Below, piece by piece: positions 16,974-24,800 of a stretch of 40,642 nt of DNA (the first letter of the stretch is position 1; every line of letters begins with the position of its first letter). Both the position numbers and the translations under genes were made by a program. Below the pieces are notes generated by a model, which did no database searches, was not told the origin of the DNA, and saw only the letters and a program-made list of their open reading frames with translations. The stretch spans positions 1 to 40,642 of the forward strand of contig JAFGWA010000007.1 in NCBI GenBank assembly GCA_016937715.1, written 5' to 3'. The DNA is from Candidatus Goldiibacteriota bacterium. Lineage in GTDB: Bacteria > Oederibacteriota > PGYV01.

Positions 16974-17678
16974 TTGAAAATATCGGCTTTCTTTCCCGCG
17001 TATAACGAAGAAGCAAACGTAGGCGCTCTTGCGCTGAAAACTTCAAAGGTGCTTGCAGGTATCTGCGATGACTATGAAGTAATAATAGTAAATGACTGTT
17101 CCAAAGATAAAACTAAGGAAGCTGCCGAAGAAGTAATGAAACAGGACAGCCATATAAAGCTGATTAACCATGAAAAAAACAAAGGTTATGGCGGCGCGGT
17201 AAAGTCCGGGTTGTATGCATCTAAATTTGAATGGGTGTTTTTTACGGACGGCGACGCGCAGTTTGACGTGGCGGAAATACCGCTTCTGGTAAATATGACG
17301 GATAAATACGATTTTATAAACGGGTACAGGATAAAAAGGCAGGATCCGTTCAACAGAAAACTTAACGCGTTCATGTGGGGTCTTCTGGTAAAGACTCTTC
17401 TGGGGTTTTGGGTTAAGGATGTTGACTGCGCTTTCAAGCTTTTCAAAAAAGAGATTATAGACAACGCGCAGCCGGAAGCTGAAGGCGCCATGATATCCAC
17501 GGAACTTCTTGCAAAGACAAAAAAACTTGGGTATAAAATAGGGCAGATAGGCGTGCACCACTATCCAAGGGTAGCGGGAACGCAGACCGGCGCCAAGCCC
17601 GGTGTAATTTTAAAGGCGTTTAAGGAACTTATCAGGCTTTACGGAAAAATTCAGAAAGTAAAAAAAATTAAAAACTGA
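16974..17678 (+). CDS. Family 2 glycosyltransferase, dolichyl-phosphate-mannose-synthase-like
   Basis: A 234-residue cytoplasmic GT-A enzyme without membrane segments. It has the opening FFPAYNEEANVG, VNDCSKDKT, GYGGAVKSG and the donor-binding FTDGDAQFD near residue 90. The acceptor could be a polyprenyl phosphate, as in the dolichyl-phosphate family, but this is inference. The start codon is TTG at 16974, supported by CGGAGG at 16960-16965. It sits between the FAD oxidoreductase and the PorV-like gene and probably shares their transcript. Confidence 0.88.
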   Translation: MKISAFFPAYNEEANVGALALKTSKVLAGICDDYEVIIVNDCSKDKTKEAAEEVMKQDSHIKLINHEKNKGYGGAVKSGLYASKFEWVFFTDGDAQFDVAEIPLLVNMTDKYDFINGYRIKRQDPFNRKLNAFMWGLLVKTLLGFWVKDVDCAFKLFKKEIIDNAQPEAEGAMISTELLAKTKKLGYKIGQIGVHHYPRVAGTQTGAKPGVILKAFKELIRLYGKIQKVKKIKN

Positions 17679-17691
17679 TTTACGGAGAACG

Positions 17692-18651
17692 ATGAACAAA
17701 AAATTATTAATTTTATCCCTGTTCACGCTGATACTGCCTGTTTTTATTTTTGGCGGCGGCGAAACAGGCGGCGATGTGCTTAAAGTTGAAGCCGGAAACA
17801 GGGCGTCCGGAATGGCAGGCGCGTATACGGCAGCAGGCAGCGGGGCTGAAGCTATTTTCTATAATCCTGCGGGTATATCATCCCTTACTAAAACACAGTT
17901 TGTTTACAGCCATATGTTTTTATACTCTTCGATGTCAGTTGAGCATATTGCATTCGGCAGGTATGTGGACACGCCTCTGATAGAAGGAAGCGCGGGTATA
18001 TCTGTCCTTTACAGGCACATGCCTGCAATATCCAACGCGGACGCGCAGGACGCCCCGGTGGAATTTTATGATTTTGTGCTGGCAGGCGTTTTTGCCAATG
18101 ACTTTTACAGTATAATCAGGGAAGAATTTTATAAAGATTTAAGGTTTGGAATTGCCGCCAAACTTATTTTTGAAAATATAGGTATATATAAAGCCACCAC
18201 TTACGCTGGCGATATAGGGATTAAATATATCTTTCAGCAGTCGGGTTTCGCTGTTGGGGCTGCGGTACAGAATATTGGCGCTCCCATAAAAATAATTTCC
18301 GAATCCGCGCCGCTTCCTTTAACCGCAAGGATAGGCGCCCGGTATCAGTTTGATTTTGACGCGGATAACAAAATTGATATTGCGTTGGATTACATACACG
18401 ATTTTTATGATTATCCCAGGGTGGCCTTTGGTATGGAAGACCGCCTGCTGGATATGATTTATTTAAGGCTGGGTTTTAACACCCCGTTTGATTCAAGGAC
18501 GTTATCCTTTGCGTCCGCGGGCTTTGGGATTAAGATCACCCAGTTTGACGTGGATGTAACGCTTAATTACACATATAAACCTGTTTTTATGAACGGCTTT
18601 AATATGATTGAATCAACGCACTCCGCCGGAATGACGGTGGAACTGCCTTAA
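17692..18651 (+). CDS. PorV/PorQ-family outer-membrane protein 1
   Basis: A 319-residue exported beta-barrel. The signal peptide covers about residues 1-21 (LLILSLFTLILPVFIFGGG). The mature start GGDVLKVEAGNRASGMAGAY and AIFYNPAGISSL are hallmarks of the PorV/PorQ (UPF0164) family, related to FadL-like barrels. In Bacteroidota PorV hands type IX cargo to the sortase at the outer membrane. No PorU sortase is seen here, so the comparison is by family only. The gene follows GT2 by 13 bases, and a perfect promoter for the propeller gene lies just downstream. Confidence 0.88.
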   Translation: MNKKLLILSLFTLILPVFIFGGGETGGDVLKVEAGNRASGMAGAYTAAGSGAEAIFYNPAGISSLTKTQFVYSHMFLYSSMSVEHIAFGRYVDTPLIEGSAGISVLYRHMPAISNADAQDAPVEFYDFVLAGVFANDFYSIIREEFYKDLRFGIAAKLIFENIGIYKATTYAGDIGIKYIFQQSGFAVGAAVQNIGAPIKIISESAPLPLTARIGARYQFDFDADNKIDIALDYIHDFYDYPRVAFGMEDRLLDMIYLRLGFNTPFDSRTLSFASAGFGIKITQFDVDVTLNYTYKPVFMNGFNMIESTHSAGMTVELP

Positions 18652-18685
18652 AATATTTTTATCTAATAGTGGCTGTATCAGTGTC

Positions 18686-18714
18686 TTGACAATACAGGGC
18701 GGCAAATATATAAT
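18686..18714 (+). promoter_or_regulatory. Perfect-consensus sigma70 promoter
   Basis: TTGACA at 18686-18691 and TATAAT at 18709-18714 are spaced by exactly 17 bases, the full consensus. It drives the propeller gene, giving a transcript of about 40 untranslated bases. This is the strongest promoter in the window by sequence. Confidence 0.85.
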
Positions 18715-18729
18715 TTTATGGGAATCAAT

Positions 18730-18746
18730 TACCGCGAAACGCGGTA
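18730..18746 (+). promoter_or_regulatory. Hairpin in the 5' leader of the propeller gene
   Basis: TACCGCG (18730-18736), AAA, then CGCGGTA (18740-18746) form a perfect seven-base-pair stem. It lies near the predicted 5' end of the mRNA and upstream of GGAGG at 18754-18758. A role in stabilising the messenger is possible. Confidence 0.6.
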
Positions 18747-18762
18747 TAAAAATGGAGGTAGT

Positions 18763-20178
18763 ATGAAAAAAACACTTTTCTTAATGCTGGTTTCTTTTGT
18801 GATTTCATCAGCGGTTTCGGCTAACACTCTTTCGGCCATCAATACTTTTGAATCCGGCCTTTATCCAAGGGGGATTGTAATAGCTGATATAAATGGCGCC
18901 GGTAAAAATGAAGTACTGGTTGCCAATTTCGGGGAAGATACGCTTATCGGGCAGGGCAGCGATGTCACCCCCACTTCGTCAATATCAATTTTTAGAAACG
19001 GCATGAAAGACGTGATTGCCGCGGGAAATACACCCAGGGGGCTGGCGTCAGGGGATTTTAATAATGATAAAATAGCAGATTTTGCGGTGTCCAATTATGA
19101 AGACGGCACTGTGATGCTGTTTCAGGGAAATAATTCCGAAACTGTTGAAGTCGGAAAATACCCGGTGGGTATAGCCATAGGCTCAATAGATAATGAAGGG
19201 ATTAAAAAAGATGATATTGCGGTGGCGGTTTACGCGGACAGTAAAGTATCCGTGCTGGTAAGGGACAGCAAAGGCGCAATAGAAAAAATTGATATTGCGG
19301 TTCCGGGAAACCCCACGGACGTGGCAATAGGCAGGATTAACAACGAAAGGGTCATTTTATCCGCTAATTATAATGCGGCAACCATAAGCGTGATAAAAAA
19401 GCAGGACGGCGTTATAAGCAAAGCCGCGGATATACCGGCGGGTTCAGGGGTCTGCAAGGTAACAATCGCGGATGTCACGGGCGACGGCAGCGAAGATATT
19501 GTGGCTGCGAATTTTCATGACAATACTGTTTCTGTAATTGAATTCAAAAACGGCGTTGCTCAGGAACAGACAGTCTATAAACTTAACGGATTAAGGCCAA
19601 ACGGAATTGCGGTGGGCGATATTAACGGCGACGGGCTGCTTGACGTGGTAACCGCAAACCGTGACAGCGATACCATTGACATCCTTATTCAGAAAGAAGG
19701 CAGGCTTGAACTCTCGCAGAGCATAGAGGTAACAAATGATGAAAATAAAACATACGGGCCGGTTGAAGTGGCAATAGGCGATGTTAATGCTGACGGCTTG
19801 CCGGACATTGCTTTTACGCACATGAGGACGGGTACTTTAAAGGTTATATATCAGGAAAAAGAGATACAGGAACAGCCGGCCTTGATTCCGGAAATGAACA
19901 AAACAACTGTTTTTAATTATCCAAACCCGGCGAAGACAGAGACCACTTTCAGGTTTCCTCTTCAGGAAAAACAGGAAGTGAAAATCGCGGTTATAGACAT
20001 AAAAGGAAACCTTGTATGGAGCAGAATAATATCAGAAGCGGAAGCGGTAAAAGGAATTAATTATATAACATGGAACCTTGTTAATGATATCGGCCAGGGT
20101 GTTTCCAACGGCGTATATATTCTAAAGGTAATCACAAAAGAAAAAGTCATAAGCAAAAATATTGCAATAGTAAAATAA
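18763..20178 (+). CDS. Secreted seven-repeat FG-GAP/VCBS-type beta-propeller with FlgD-like C-terminal sorting domain
   Basis: A 471-residue exported protein. The signal peptide ends near residue 20 (SSAVSA). Seven repeats of about 45-55 residues follow, each with a core like RPNGIAVGDINGDGLLDVVTA. The Ca-binding D-x-N-x-D-G-x-x-D pattern is clear in repeats 5, 6 and 7, similar in 1 and 2, and degenerate in 3 and 4. Seven repeats suggest one closed propeller. Residues 381-471 form a FlgD/T9SS-like end (YPNPAK, NGVYILKV, ending NIAIVK). Adhesion or binding outside the cell is likely. The start at 18763 follows GGAGG; the longer frame would begin before the leader hairpin. Confidence 0.87.
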   Translation: MKKTLFLMLVSFVISSAVSANTLSAINTFESGLYPRGIVIADINGAGKNEVLVANFGEDTLIGQGSDVTPTSSISIFRNGMKDVIAAGNTPRGLASGDFNNDKIADFAVSNYEDGTVMLFQGNNSETVEVGKYPVGIAIGSIDNEGIKKDDIAVAVYADSKVSVLVRDSKGAIEKIDIAVPGNPTDVAIGRINNERVILSANYNAATISVIKKQDGVISKAADIPAGSGVCKVTIADVTGDGSEDIVAANFHDNTVSVIEFKNGVAQEQTVYKLNGLRPNGIAVGDINGDGLLDVVTANRDSDTIDILIQKEGRLELSQSIEVTNDENKTYGPVEVAIGDVNADGLPDIAFTHMRTGTLKVIYQEKEIQEQPALIPEMNKTTVFNYPNPAKTETTFRFPLQEKQEVKIAVIDIKGNLVWSRIISEAEAVKGINYITWNLVNDIGQGVSNGVYILKVITKEKVISKNIAIVK

Positions 20179-20192
20179 ATTTCTATTAATAT

Positions 20193-20233
20193 AAAAGCAG
20201 ACAGGGCTGTGTTTATCCCCCTGTCTGCTTTTT
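20193..20233 (+). terminator. Rho-independent terminator after the propeller gene
   Basis: AAAAGCAGACAGGG (20193-20206) pairs fully with CCCTGTCTGCTTTT (20219-20232) around a 12-base loop, ending in a T run. It would stop the strong transcript that starts near 18721. Confidence 0.85.
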
Positions 20234-20252
20234 AAATTTAACGGAGACATAA

Positions 20253-21164
20253 TTGAAAAAAATTGTATTTATTATGGCGCTGCTTGTGATTGCCTGCAGT
20301 TTACAGGCGGCGGGTACAGGCGGCGGAGCGGCGGCTTTTCTGCGCGCGGGAGCCGGAGCAAGGGCTCTTTCGCTTTCCGGAGCGTTTTCTGCTTCGTATG
20401 ATGATGCTTCGTGCGCCTATTGGAATCCGGCATCTGCGGCGTTTACAGGAAGGTCCGGTATTTCAACCATGTATTCGCTGTTGTCAGATCAAAGGGCATA
20501 CAATTATATTGCGGTGATTTATCCTTCGCCGGGCGGGGTTTTCGGATTAAATTTTTTGAATTTCTCAATCGGCGGGATAGAAGGCAGGACATCTGATACG
20601 GAAAGTTATACGGAAATTAAAGATACAGAAAACGCGTATTTCATCACTTATGCGTATCCTATAACCCGCTGGTTCAGCGCCGGGGTAAATTTTAAAGTTT
20701 TACAGATAACCCTTGGTGAATACAGCGCCGGAGGAATAAGTTTAGACGCGGGTGTCATATTAAAAGCAAGTGAAGTTATCTCTGTAGGCGTTTCGCTGAG
20801 GGATGCGGCCGGTTTTTTAAAATGGAATACCGGATACAAAGAAGACATTCCGCTATTAATGCGGATTGGTACGCACGTGAAACTGTTTGACGGCGTTTTA
20901 AATCTGTCTTTAGACGCGGAAAAAAACGAATTTGAAGGCCTGGCGGTTATGTCAGGGGCGGAAGTGTCATTGTTTAAAATGTTTTTTCTGCGGGCAGGCG
21001 TGTCATACGGCATGGACAGTTATGAATTTGATTATACCGCGGGCCTGGGCGCAAGAGTGCCTGTTTCCGCCTTTTTAATACAGGCGGATTACGCTTTTCA
21101 GAAAGAGGAGTATTTTACGTCGTTTCAGGCGCAGCACAGGTTTTCCCTGTCGGTGTACTTTTAA
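20253..21164 (+). CDS. PorV/PorQ-family outer-membrane protein 2
   Basis: A 303-residue exported barrel, second of its kind in the window. The signal peptide covers about residues 1-19 (ACSLQAAG). The mature N-terminus shows AAAFLRAGAGARALSLSGAF and CAYWNPASAAFTG, the PorV/PorQ hallmark. The C-terminus ends in alternating strand sequence and a final Phe (FSLSVYF), as expected for barrel assembly. The start codon is TTG at 20253 after ACGGAGA. It differs much from the protein at 17692, so the pair does not look like a recent duplication. It flanks the propeller gene from the other side. Confidence 0.86.
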   Translation: MKKIVFIMALLVIACSLQAAGTGGGAAAFLRAGAGARALSLSGAFSASYDDASCAYWNPASAAFTGRSGISTMYSLLSDQRAYNYIAVIYPSPGGVFGLNFLNFSIGGIEGRTSDTESYTEIKDTENAYFITYAYPITRWFSAGVNFKVLQITLGEYSAGGISLDAGVILKASEVISVGVSLRDAAGFLKWNTGYKEDIPLLMRIGTHVKLFDGVLNLSLDAEKNEFEGLAVMSGAEVSLFKMFFLRAGVSYGMDSYEFDYTAGLGARVPVSAFLIQADYAFQKEEYFTSFQAQHRFSLSVYF

Positions 21165-21195
21165 ACCCCGGCTATGACTGCGGGATAACAGTTTT

Positions 21196-22311
21196 ATGAA
21201 AAAGGATAAAATGGCGGATAAAATTGGAAGGCGTATAGAGAAAGGCGTAAAGATTTTTTTTATAAATTTTCTGTCTTTTATCATTCCGGCAGATTCAAAA
21301 AAAAAGTTAAAGCCCATAGGCCGCATAAAGTCTGTCCTTGTAATAAGGCCTGACCGGCTGGGTGATTTTATACTTACGGTGCCCGCGATTCAGCTTTTAA
21401 AGAAAAACCTTCCGCCCGGGGCAAAACTTACAATTCTGTGCGGGGAACGCGGCCTGGATATTGCAAAAATGTATTTCCCTGAAGACAGAATAATATTAAG
21501 AAAAAAAGGCATCTTAAATTTTAAAATGTGCGTGCTTAAAACCGCATTCAGGCACGATGCGGTGATAAACTTTCATTCTTACCCTTTTTCCATGACATCC
21601 GCCATGCTTACGCTTTTTACCTTTTGTGGCGGCAGGGTGGGATTTAAGGAAACTGAAAAGGTAAAAGTTCCGCTTGCGCGCAAAATTTACAATAAAGGCA
21701 TTGTGTTAAATGACGATGCAATGCACGAAACAAAGAAAAATTATATGCTGCTTTCGGTGTTTGGCATAACGGCGGAGAAAGAAACGCTTTTAACGAAACC
21801 GGCGATTGACGGGAATGTAAAAACTGCCGTGAATGAATACTATACATCTTTGGGGCTTACAAAAAAACCGGTTATTATTCATCCGACGCTTATGAAAAAA
21901 GATAACCGCTGGGAAAAAGAAAGGTATATTCAGTTTGCTAAGATGGCGGCTGAAGCGGGGTTGCCGGTGATAGCAGTGTCCGGCATGGGTGAAGACACTC
22001 AGATGGAAGAATTTAAAATGATGTCAGGGGATTTAAAGGGAATTCATTATTTTCCTTACCGGAAAATACATCACCTGATGGCGCTGGCCGAGAAAGCCGC
22101 GTGCGTGGTCTGCAATGACAGCGGTATTATGCACGCTTTGTCGCTTGTTTCTCCCGTTCTTGCGGTATTTGGGCCAAGCGTGCTGTCAAGATGGAAGCCG
22201 ATAGGCCCTTTTAATAATTATTGTTTTCAAAAAGATGACGGCATGTGCATGTCTGTAACGGCGGAAGAGGTAATTATTGCCGTTAAAAAATATTACGGGA
22301 ATGTAAACTAA
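21196..22311 (+). CDS. Family 9 glycosyltransferase, ADP-heptose:LPS heptosyltransferase-like
   Basis: A 371-residue GT-B enzyme that would add heptose or a related sugar to LPS core or another surface glycan. The N-terminal core motif is VLVIRPDRLGDFILTVPAIQ at about 47-66. The C-terminal donor site is VCNDSGIMHALSLVSPVLAVFGPS near 310. A basic amphipathic leader of about 40 residues precedes the first motif and may dock to the membrane. The ribosome site is poor; a start at 21211 with AAGGA is an alternative. It ends the surface module. Confidence 0.88.
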   Translation: MKKDKMADKIGRRIEKGVKIFFINFLSFIIPADSKKKLKPIGRIKSVLVIRPDRLGDFILTVPAIQLLKKNLPPGAKLTILCGERGLDIAKMYFPEDRIILRKKGILNFKMCVLKTAFRHDAVINFHSYPFSMTSAMLTLFTFCGGRVGFKETEKVKVPLARKIYNKGIVLNDDAMHETKKNYMLLSVFGITAEKETLLTKPAIDGNVKTAVNEYYTSLGLTKKPVIIHPTLMKKDNRWEKERYIQFAKMAAEAGLPVIAVSGMGEDTQMEEFKMMSGDLKGIHYFPYRKIHHLMALAEKAACVVCNDSGIMHALSLVSPVLAVFGPSVLSRWKPIGPFNNYCFQKDDGMCMSVTAEEVIIAVKKYYGNVN

Positions 22312-22365
22312 AATCAGAGCGGTTACGTCTTAACTGTAATAGTTTTAAGGCTTTGTAATATAATC

Positions 22366-22393
22366 TTGAAATTGCAAAAAAATGGTATATAAT
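22366..22393 (+). promoter_or_regulatory. Promoter of the small secreted protein gene
   Basis: TTGAAA at 22366-22371 and TATAAT at 22388-22393 are spaced by 16 bases. The messenger would start near 22400, giving a leader of about 50 bases before the ATG at 22449. Confidence 0.65.
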
Positions 22394-22448
22394 GATTATA
22401 TGCCTATTCAGGAAGAAAAATAAAAAAGTTTAAGAAGGGGAGGAAAGT

Positions 22449-23024
22449 ATGAAAAGAACGGTTATGGCGGTTATGGCTTTTGTTTTTGCGGTATCAATGC
22501 TTCAGGCAGCTTCGTGGACTGTATATGAAGACTACACAGCTTACAAAGCGGTAAAAGAAGAGGCTTCAAAAGCGTCGGATGAAGGCAATACGTCTGTATC
22601 AGTTGCAAAGTATAAAGAGGCGGCAACACTTGCGGCGAAATCGGCCACAAAAGAAATTCAGGCATGGCAGCTTAACAGCGCGGCGTATGAATTAATTAAA
22701 GCTTTCAAGAAAAATACTGATTATTCGGCAAAAATAGAACAGCTTTCCGGAATGGCTCCAAGCAAAGAAAAATTTGCCACACAGAAAGATATAGCTGTAA
22801 TTCTTGAATCAAACATGGGATTACTTGATGAAGCAAAGGGCATACTTGAAGAAGCAAAGGCGCTTGAAGGCGGAGAAGGCCCTGCGGAGAAGATAACAAG
22901 CAATCTTGATTTTATCTCCTGGGTAAACCAGTTCCTTGAAGATACAAAGAACCCGGTGGAAAAAAAGGTTGAAGCGGCGGTATCTGAAGCTAAAACGGAA
23001 GTAAAAGAAGAAGTTAAAAAGTAA
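22449..23024 (+). CDS. Small secreted helical protein of unknown function
   Basis: A 191-residue protein with a clear signal peptide (MAVMAFVFAVSMLQAAS, cleavage near residue 21). The mature part is almost entirely helical, with TPR-like stretches (SVAKYKEAATLAAKSATKEIQAWQLNSAAYELIKAF). It closes with a Lys/Glu/Ala-rich coiled tail (VEKKVEAAVSEAKTEVKEEVKK). No enzymatic motif is visible. It has its own promoter (22366-22393), a strong GGGGAGG ribosome site and its own terminator, so it is a single-gene unit that may be well expressed. Confidence 0.75.
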   Translation: MKRTVMAVMAFVFAVSMLQAASWTVYEDYTAYKAVKEEASKASDEGNTSVSVAKYKEAATLAAKSATKEIQAWQLNSAAYELIKAFKKNTDYSAKIEQLSGMAPSKEKFATQKDIAVILESNMGLLDEAKGILEEAKALEGGEGPAEKITSNLDFISWVNQFLEDTKNPVEKKVEAAVSEAKTEVKEEVKK

Positions 23025-23048
23025 CTGTTAAACAGATAATAGTTCCCA

Positions 23049-23078
23049 AAAGGCGGCCCTTTTAGGGCCGCCTTTTTT
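23049..23078 (+). terminator. Rho-independent terminator after the small secreted protein
   Basis: A perfect 12-base-pair stem pairs AAAGGCGGCCCT (23049-23060) with AGGGCCGCCTTT (23064-23075) around a TTT loop, followed by a T run. It lies 25 bases after the stop. Confidence 0.92.
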
Positions 23079-23100
23079 CATTATGGAATTGATTAAACTA

Positions 23101-23109
23101 TGTTATAAT
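23101..23109 (+). promoter_or_regulatory. Extended -10 promoter for the M50 protease and trpS
   Basis: TGTTATAAT at 23101-23109 is a perfect extended -10 (TGnTATAAT). A TTGATT at 23089-23094 is too close to be its -35. The messenger would start near 23116, 55 bases before the ATG. Confidence 0.6.
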
Positions 23110-23169
23110 AACTAACGAATTTTTTATTTTATTCTGTTTTAATGTTGTTTATAAGGAGAATTCCGGCAT

Positions 23170-23802
23170 ATGGACAGGCTTTCGGAAATTGTTATTAAGA
23201 TTGTTGTGCTTATATTCGCAGTGGTGGTGCATGAAGTTTCTCACGGCCTTGCGGCGCACAGGCTTGGCGACCCTACCGCGAAAGATATGGGAAGGCTAAC
23301 TTTAAACCCGCTTCCTCACATAGATCCTTTTATGTCAATTATCCTGCCGGTAATGCTGATTCTTACGGGTTCGCCTTTTATAATAGGAGGCGCAAAACCC
23401 GTGCCTGTTAATCCGTCATATTTTAAAAATCATAAAAAAGATATGATGCTTGTAAGCCTTGCCGGCCCGGGTTCAAACATATTACTGGCGGTTGTTTTTG
23501 CGATTATACTTAAAGTTGTGCCTTTATTCCCGGTTTTGGAATCGCAGGGATTATTTATGTTTCTTCAATACGGGATAATGCTTAATGTAATCCTTGCGGC
23601 GTTTAACCTGATTCCTATTCCGCCGCTTGACGGTTCCAAAGTGTTAATGGGTTTTATGCCCGACAGGATGATGTACAGCTATATGAAACTTGAACCATAT
23701 GGGCTGTTTATTGTGATAGGGCTGCTGGCTTTTGGCGTCCTTGATGTGATTTTTAAGCCGATATATTATACAATTATGAAACTGATTTCTTTTATTCTTT
23801 AA
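23170..23802 (+). CDS. Site-2 protease-type M50 membrane metalloprotease
   Basis: A 210-residue polytopic protease likely to cut substrates within the membrane. Zinc ligands lie in HEVSHG (H21, E22, H25), and the second metal motif is NLIPIPPLDGSKVL near residue 145. The core GGAKPVPVNPSYF follows the family. No PDZ domain is present, so this is the short group-III-like form found next to trpS and scpAB in many bacteria. Its target is unknown; regulated proteolysis of an anti-sigma factor is only one possibility. It is followed after 17 bases by trpS. Confidence 0.92.
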   Translation: MDRLSEIVIKIVVLIFAVVVHEVSHGLAAHRLGDPTAKDMGRLTLNPLPHIDPFMSIILPVMLILTGSPFIIGGAKPVPVNPSYFKNHKKDMMLVSLAGPGSNILLAVVFAIILKVVPLFPVLESQGLFMFLQYGIMLNVILAAFNLIPIPPLDGSKVLMGFMPDRMMYSYMKLEPYGLFIVIGLLAFGVLDVIFKPIYYTIMKLISFIL

Positions 23803-23819
23803 TAACAGGGAGATTTTAG

Positions 23820-24797
23820 ATGGAAAGTGTATTAAGCGGAATGAGGCCCACGGGAAAGCTGCACCTTGGCCACCTTGAAGGCGTACTAAAAAATTATGTG
23901 GAAATGCAGGATAAGTACAAAGCTTTTTATATGGTGGCTGACTGGCACGCGCTGACCACGGATTATGAAAAGCCAAAAAATATAACTGAAAATACGGTAG
24001 AAATGTATATTGACTGGCTTTCAGTGGGGATAGATCCCAAAAAAGCCGTGATGTTTGTGCAGTCCGCGGTAAAGGAACACGCGGAACTTTTTTTGCTGCT
24101 TTCAATGATAACTCCTGTGCCGTGGCTTGAAAGAAATCCTACATATAAAGAGCAGAAGCAGGAACTGAAAGAAAAAGACCTTTCCACTTTTGGCTTTTTA
24201 GGATATCCCGTGCTGCAGGCGGCGGATATATTGGTTTACAGGGCGAATAAAGTTCCCATAGGCGAAGATCAGCGGCCGCACCTTGAACTGGCGCGTGAGA
24301 TTGTAAGAAGGTTTAACAATTATTACGGGGAATTTTTTCCGGAGCCAAAAGAGATACTTACCATGTATCCCAAACTGCCCGGCCTTGACGGAAGAAAAAT
24401 GAGCAAAAGTTACAACAACGCCATTTATCTTGCGGACAGCGCCGAAGAGACTGAAAAGAAAGTAAAGATGATGTTTACAGATCCGTTAAAAGTAAAAAAG
24501 AATGACCTTGGGCACCCTGAAGAATGCGTGGTGTGCGCTTTTCATAAGATTTATAACGGCGAAGGTATTGATACTGTGGAGAAAGAGTGTAAAGAAGGCA
24601 CGCGCGGATGCGTTGACTGTAAGAAACAGCTGGCAGCGCTTTTAAACGCGAGGATGGCGCCTATAAGGGAAACGCGCGCGCAGTTTGAGAACAAACCTGA
24701 TTTAATCAGGGACATTATAAAAGACGGAAACGCAAGGGCCGCTGCAGCCGCTGTTGAAACAATGGCGGGCGTAAGGCACTGCATGAAACTGGGGTAA
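23820..24797 (+). CDS. trpS: Tryptophanyl-tRNA synthetase with a C-terminal Cys cluster
   Basis: Charges tRNA-Trp. The 325-residue class I enzyme has GMRPTGKLHLGHLEG at 7-21 (HIGH equivalent HLGH) and KMSKS at 193-197. Cys residues at 236, 239, 257, 264 and 267 form a pattern C-x20-C (or C-x17-C)-x6-C-x2-C. The Thermotoga maritima TrpRS carries a [4Fe-4S] cluster on a similar C-terminal Cys set; cluster binding here is inferred. The start follows GGGAGA. It is the second gene after the M50 protease and lies three bases before scpA. Confidence 0.96.
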   Translation: MESVLSGMRPTGKLHLGHLEGVLKNYVEMQDKYKAFYMVADWHALTTDYEKPKNITENTVEMYIDWLSVGIDPKKAVMFVQSAVKEHAELFLLLSMITPVPWLERNPTYKEQKQELKEKDLSTFGFLGYPVLQAADILVYRANKVPIGEDQRPHLELAREIVRRFNNYYGEFFPEPKEILTMYPKLPGLDGRKMSKSYNNAIYLADSAEETEKKVKMMFTDPLKVKKNDLGHPEECVVCAFHKIYNGEGIDTVEKECKEGTRGCVDCKKQLAALLNARMAPIRETRAQFENKPDLIRDIIKDGNARAAAAAVETMAGVRHCMKLG

Positions 24798-24800
24798 AAA

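Noticed and set aside
23089-23109. TTGATT-N9-TATAAT as a promoter pair
   Set aside because: A nine-base spacer is too short for sigma70; the extended -10 alone was kept.
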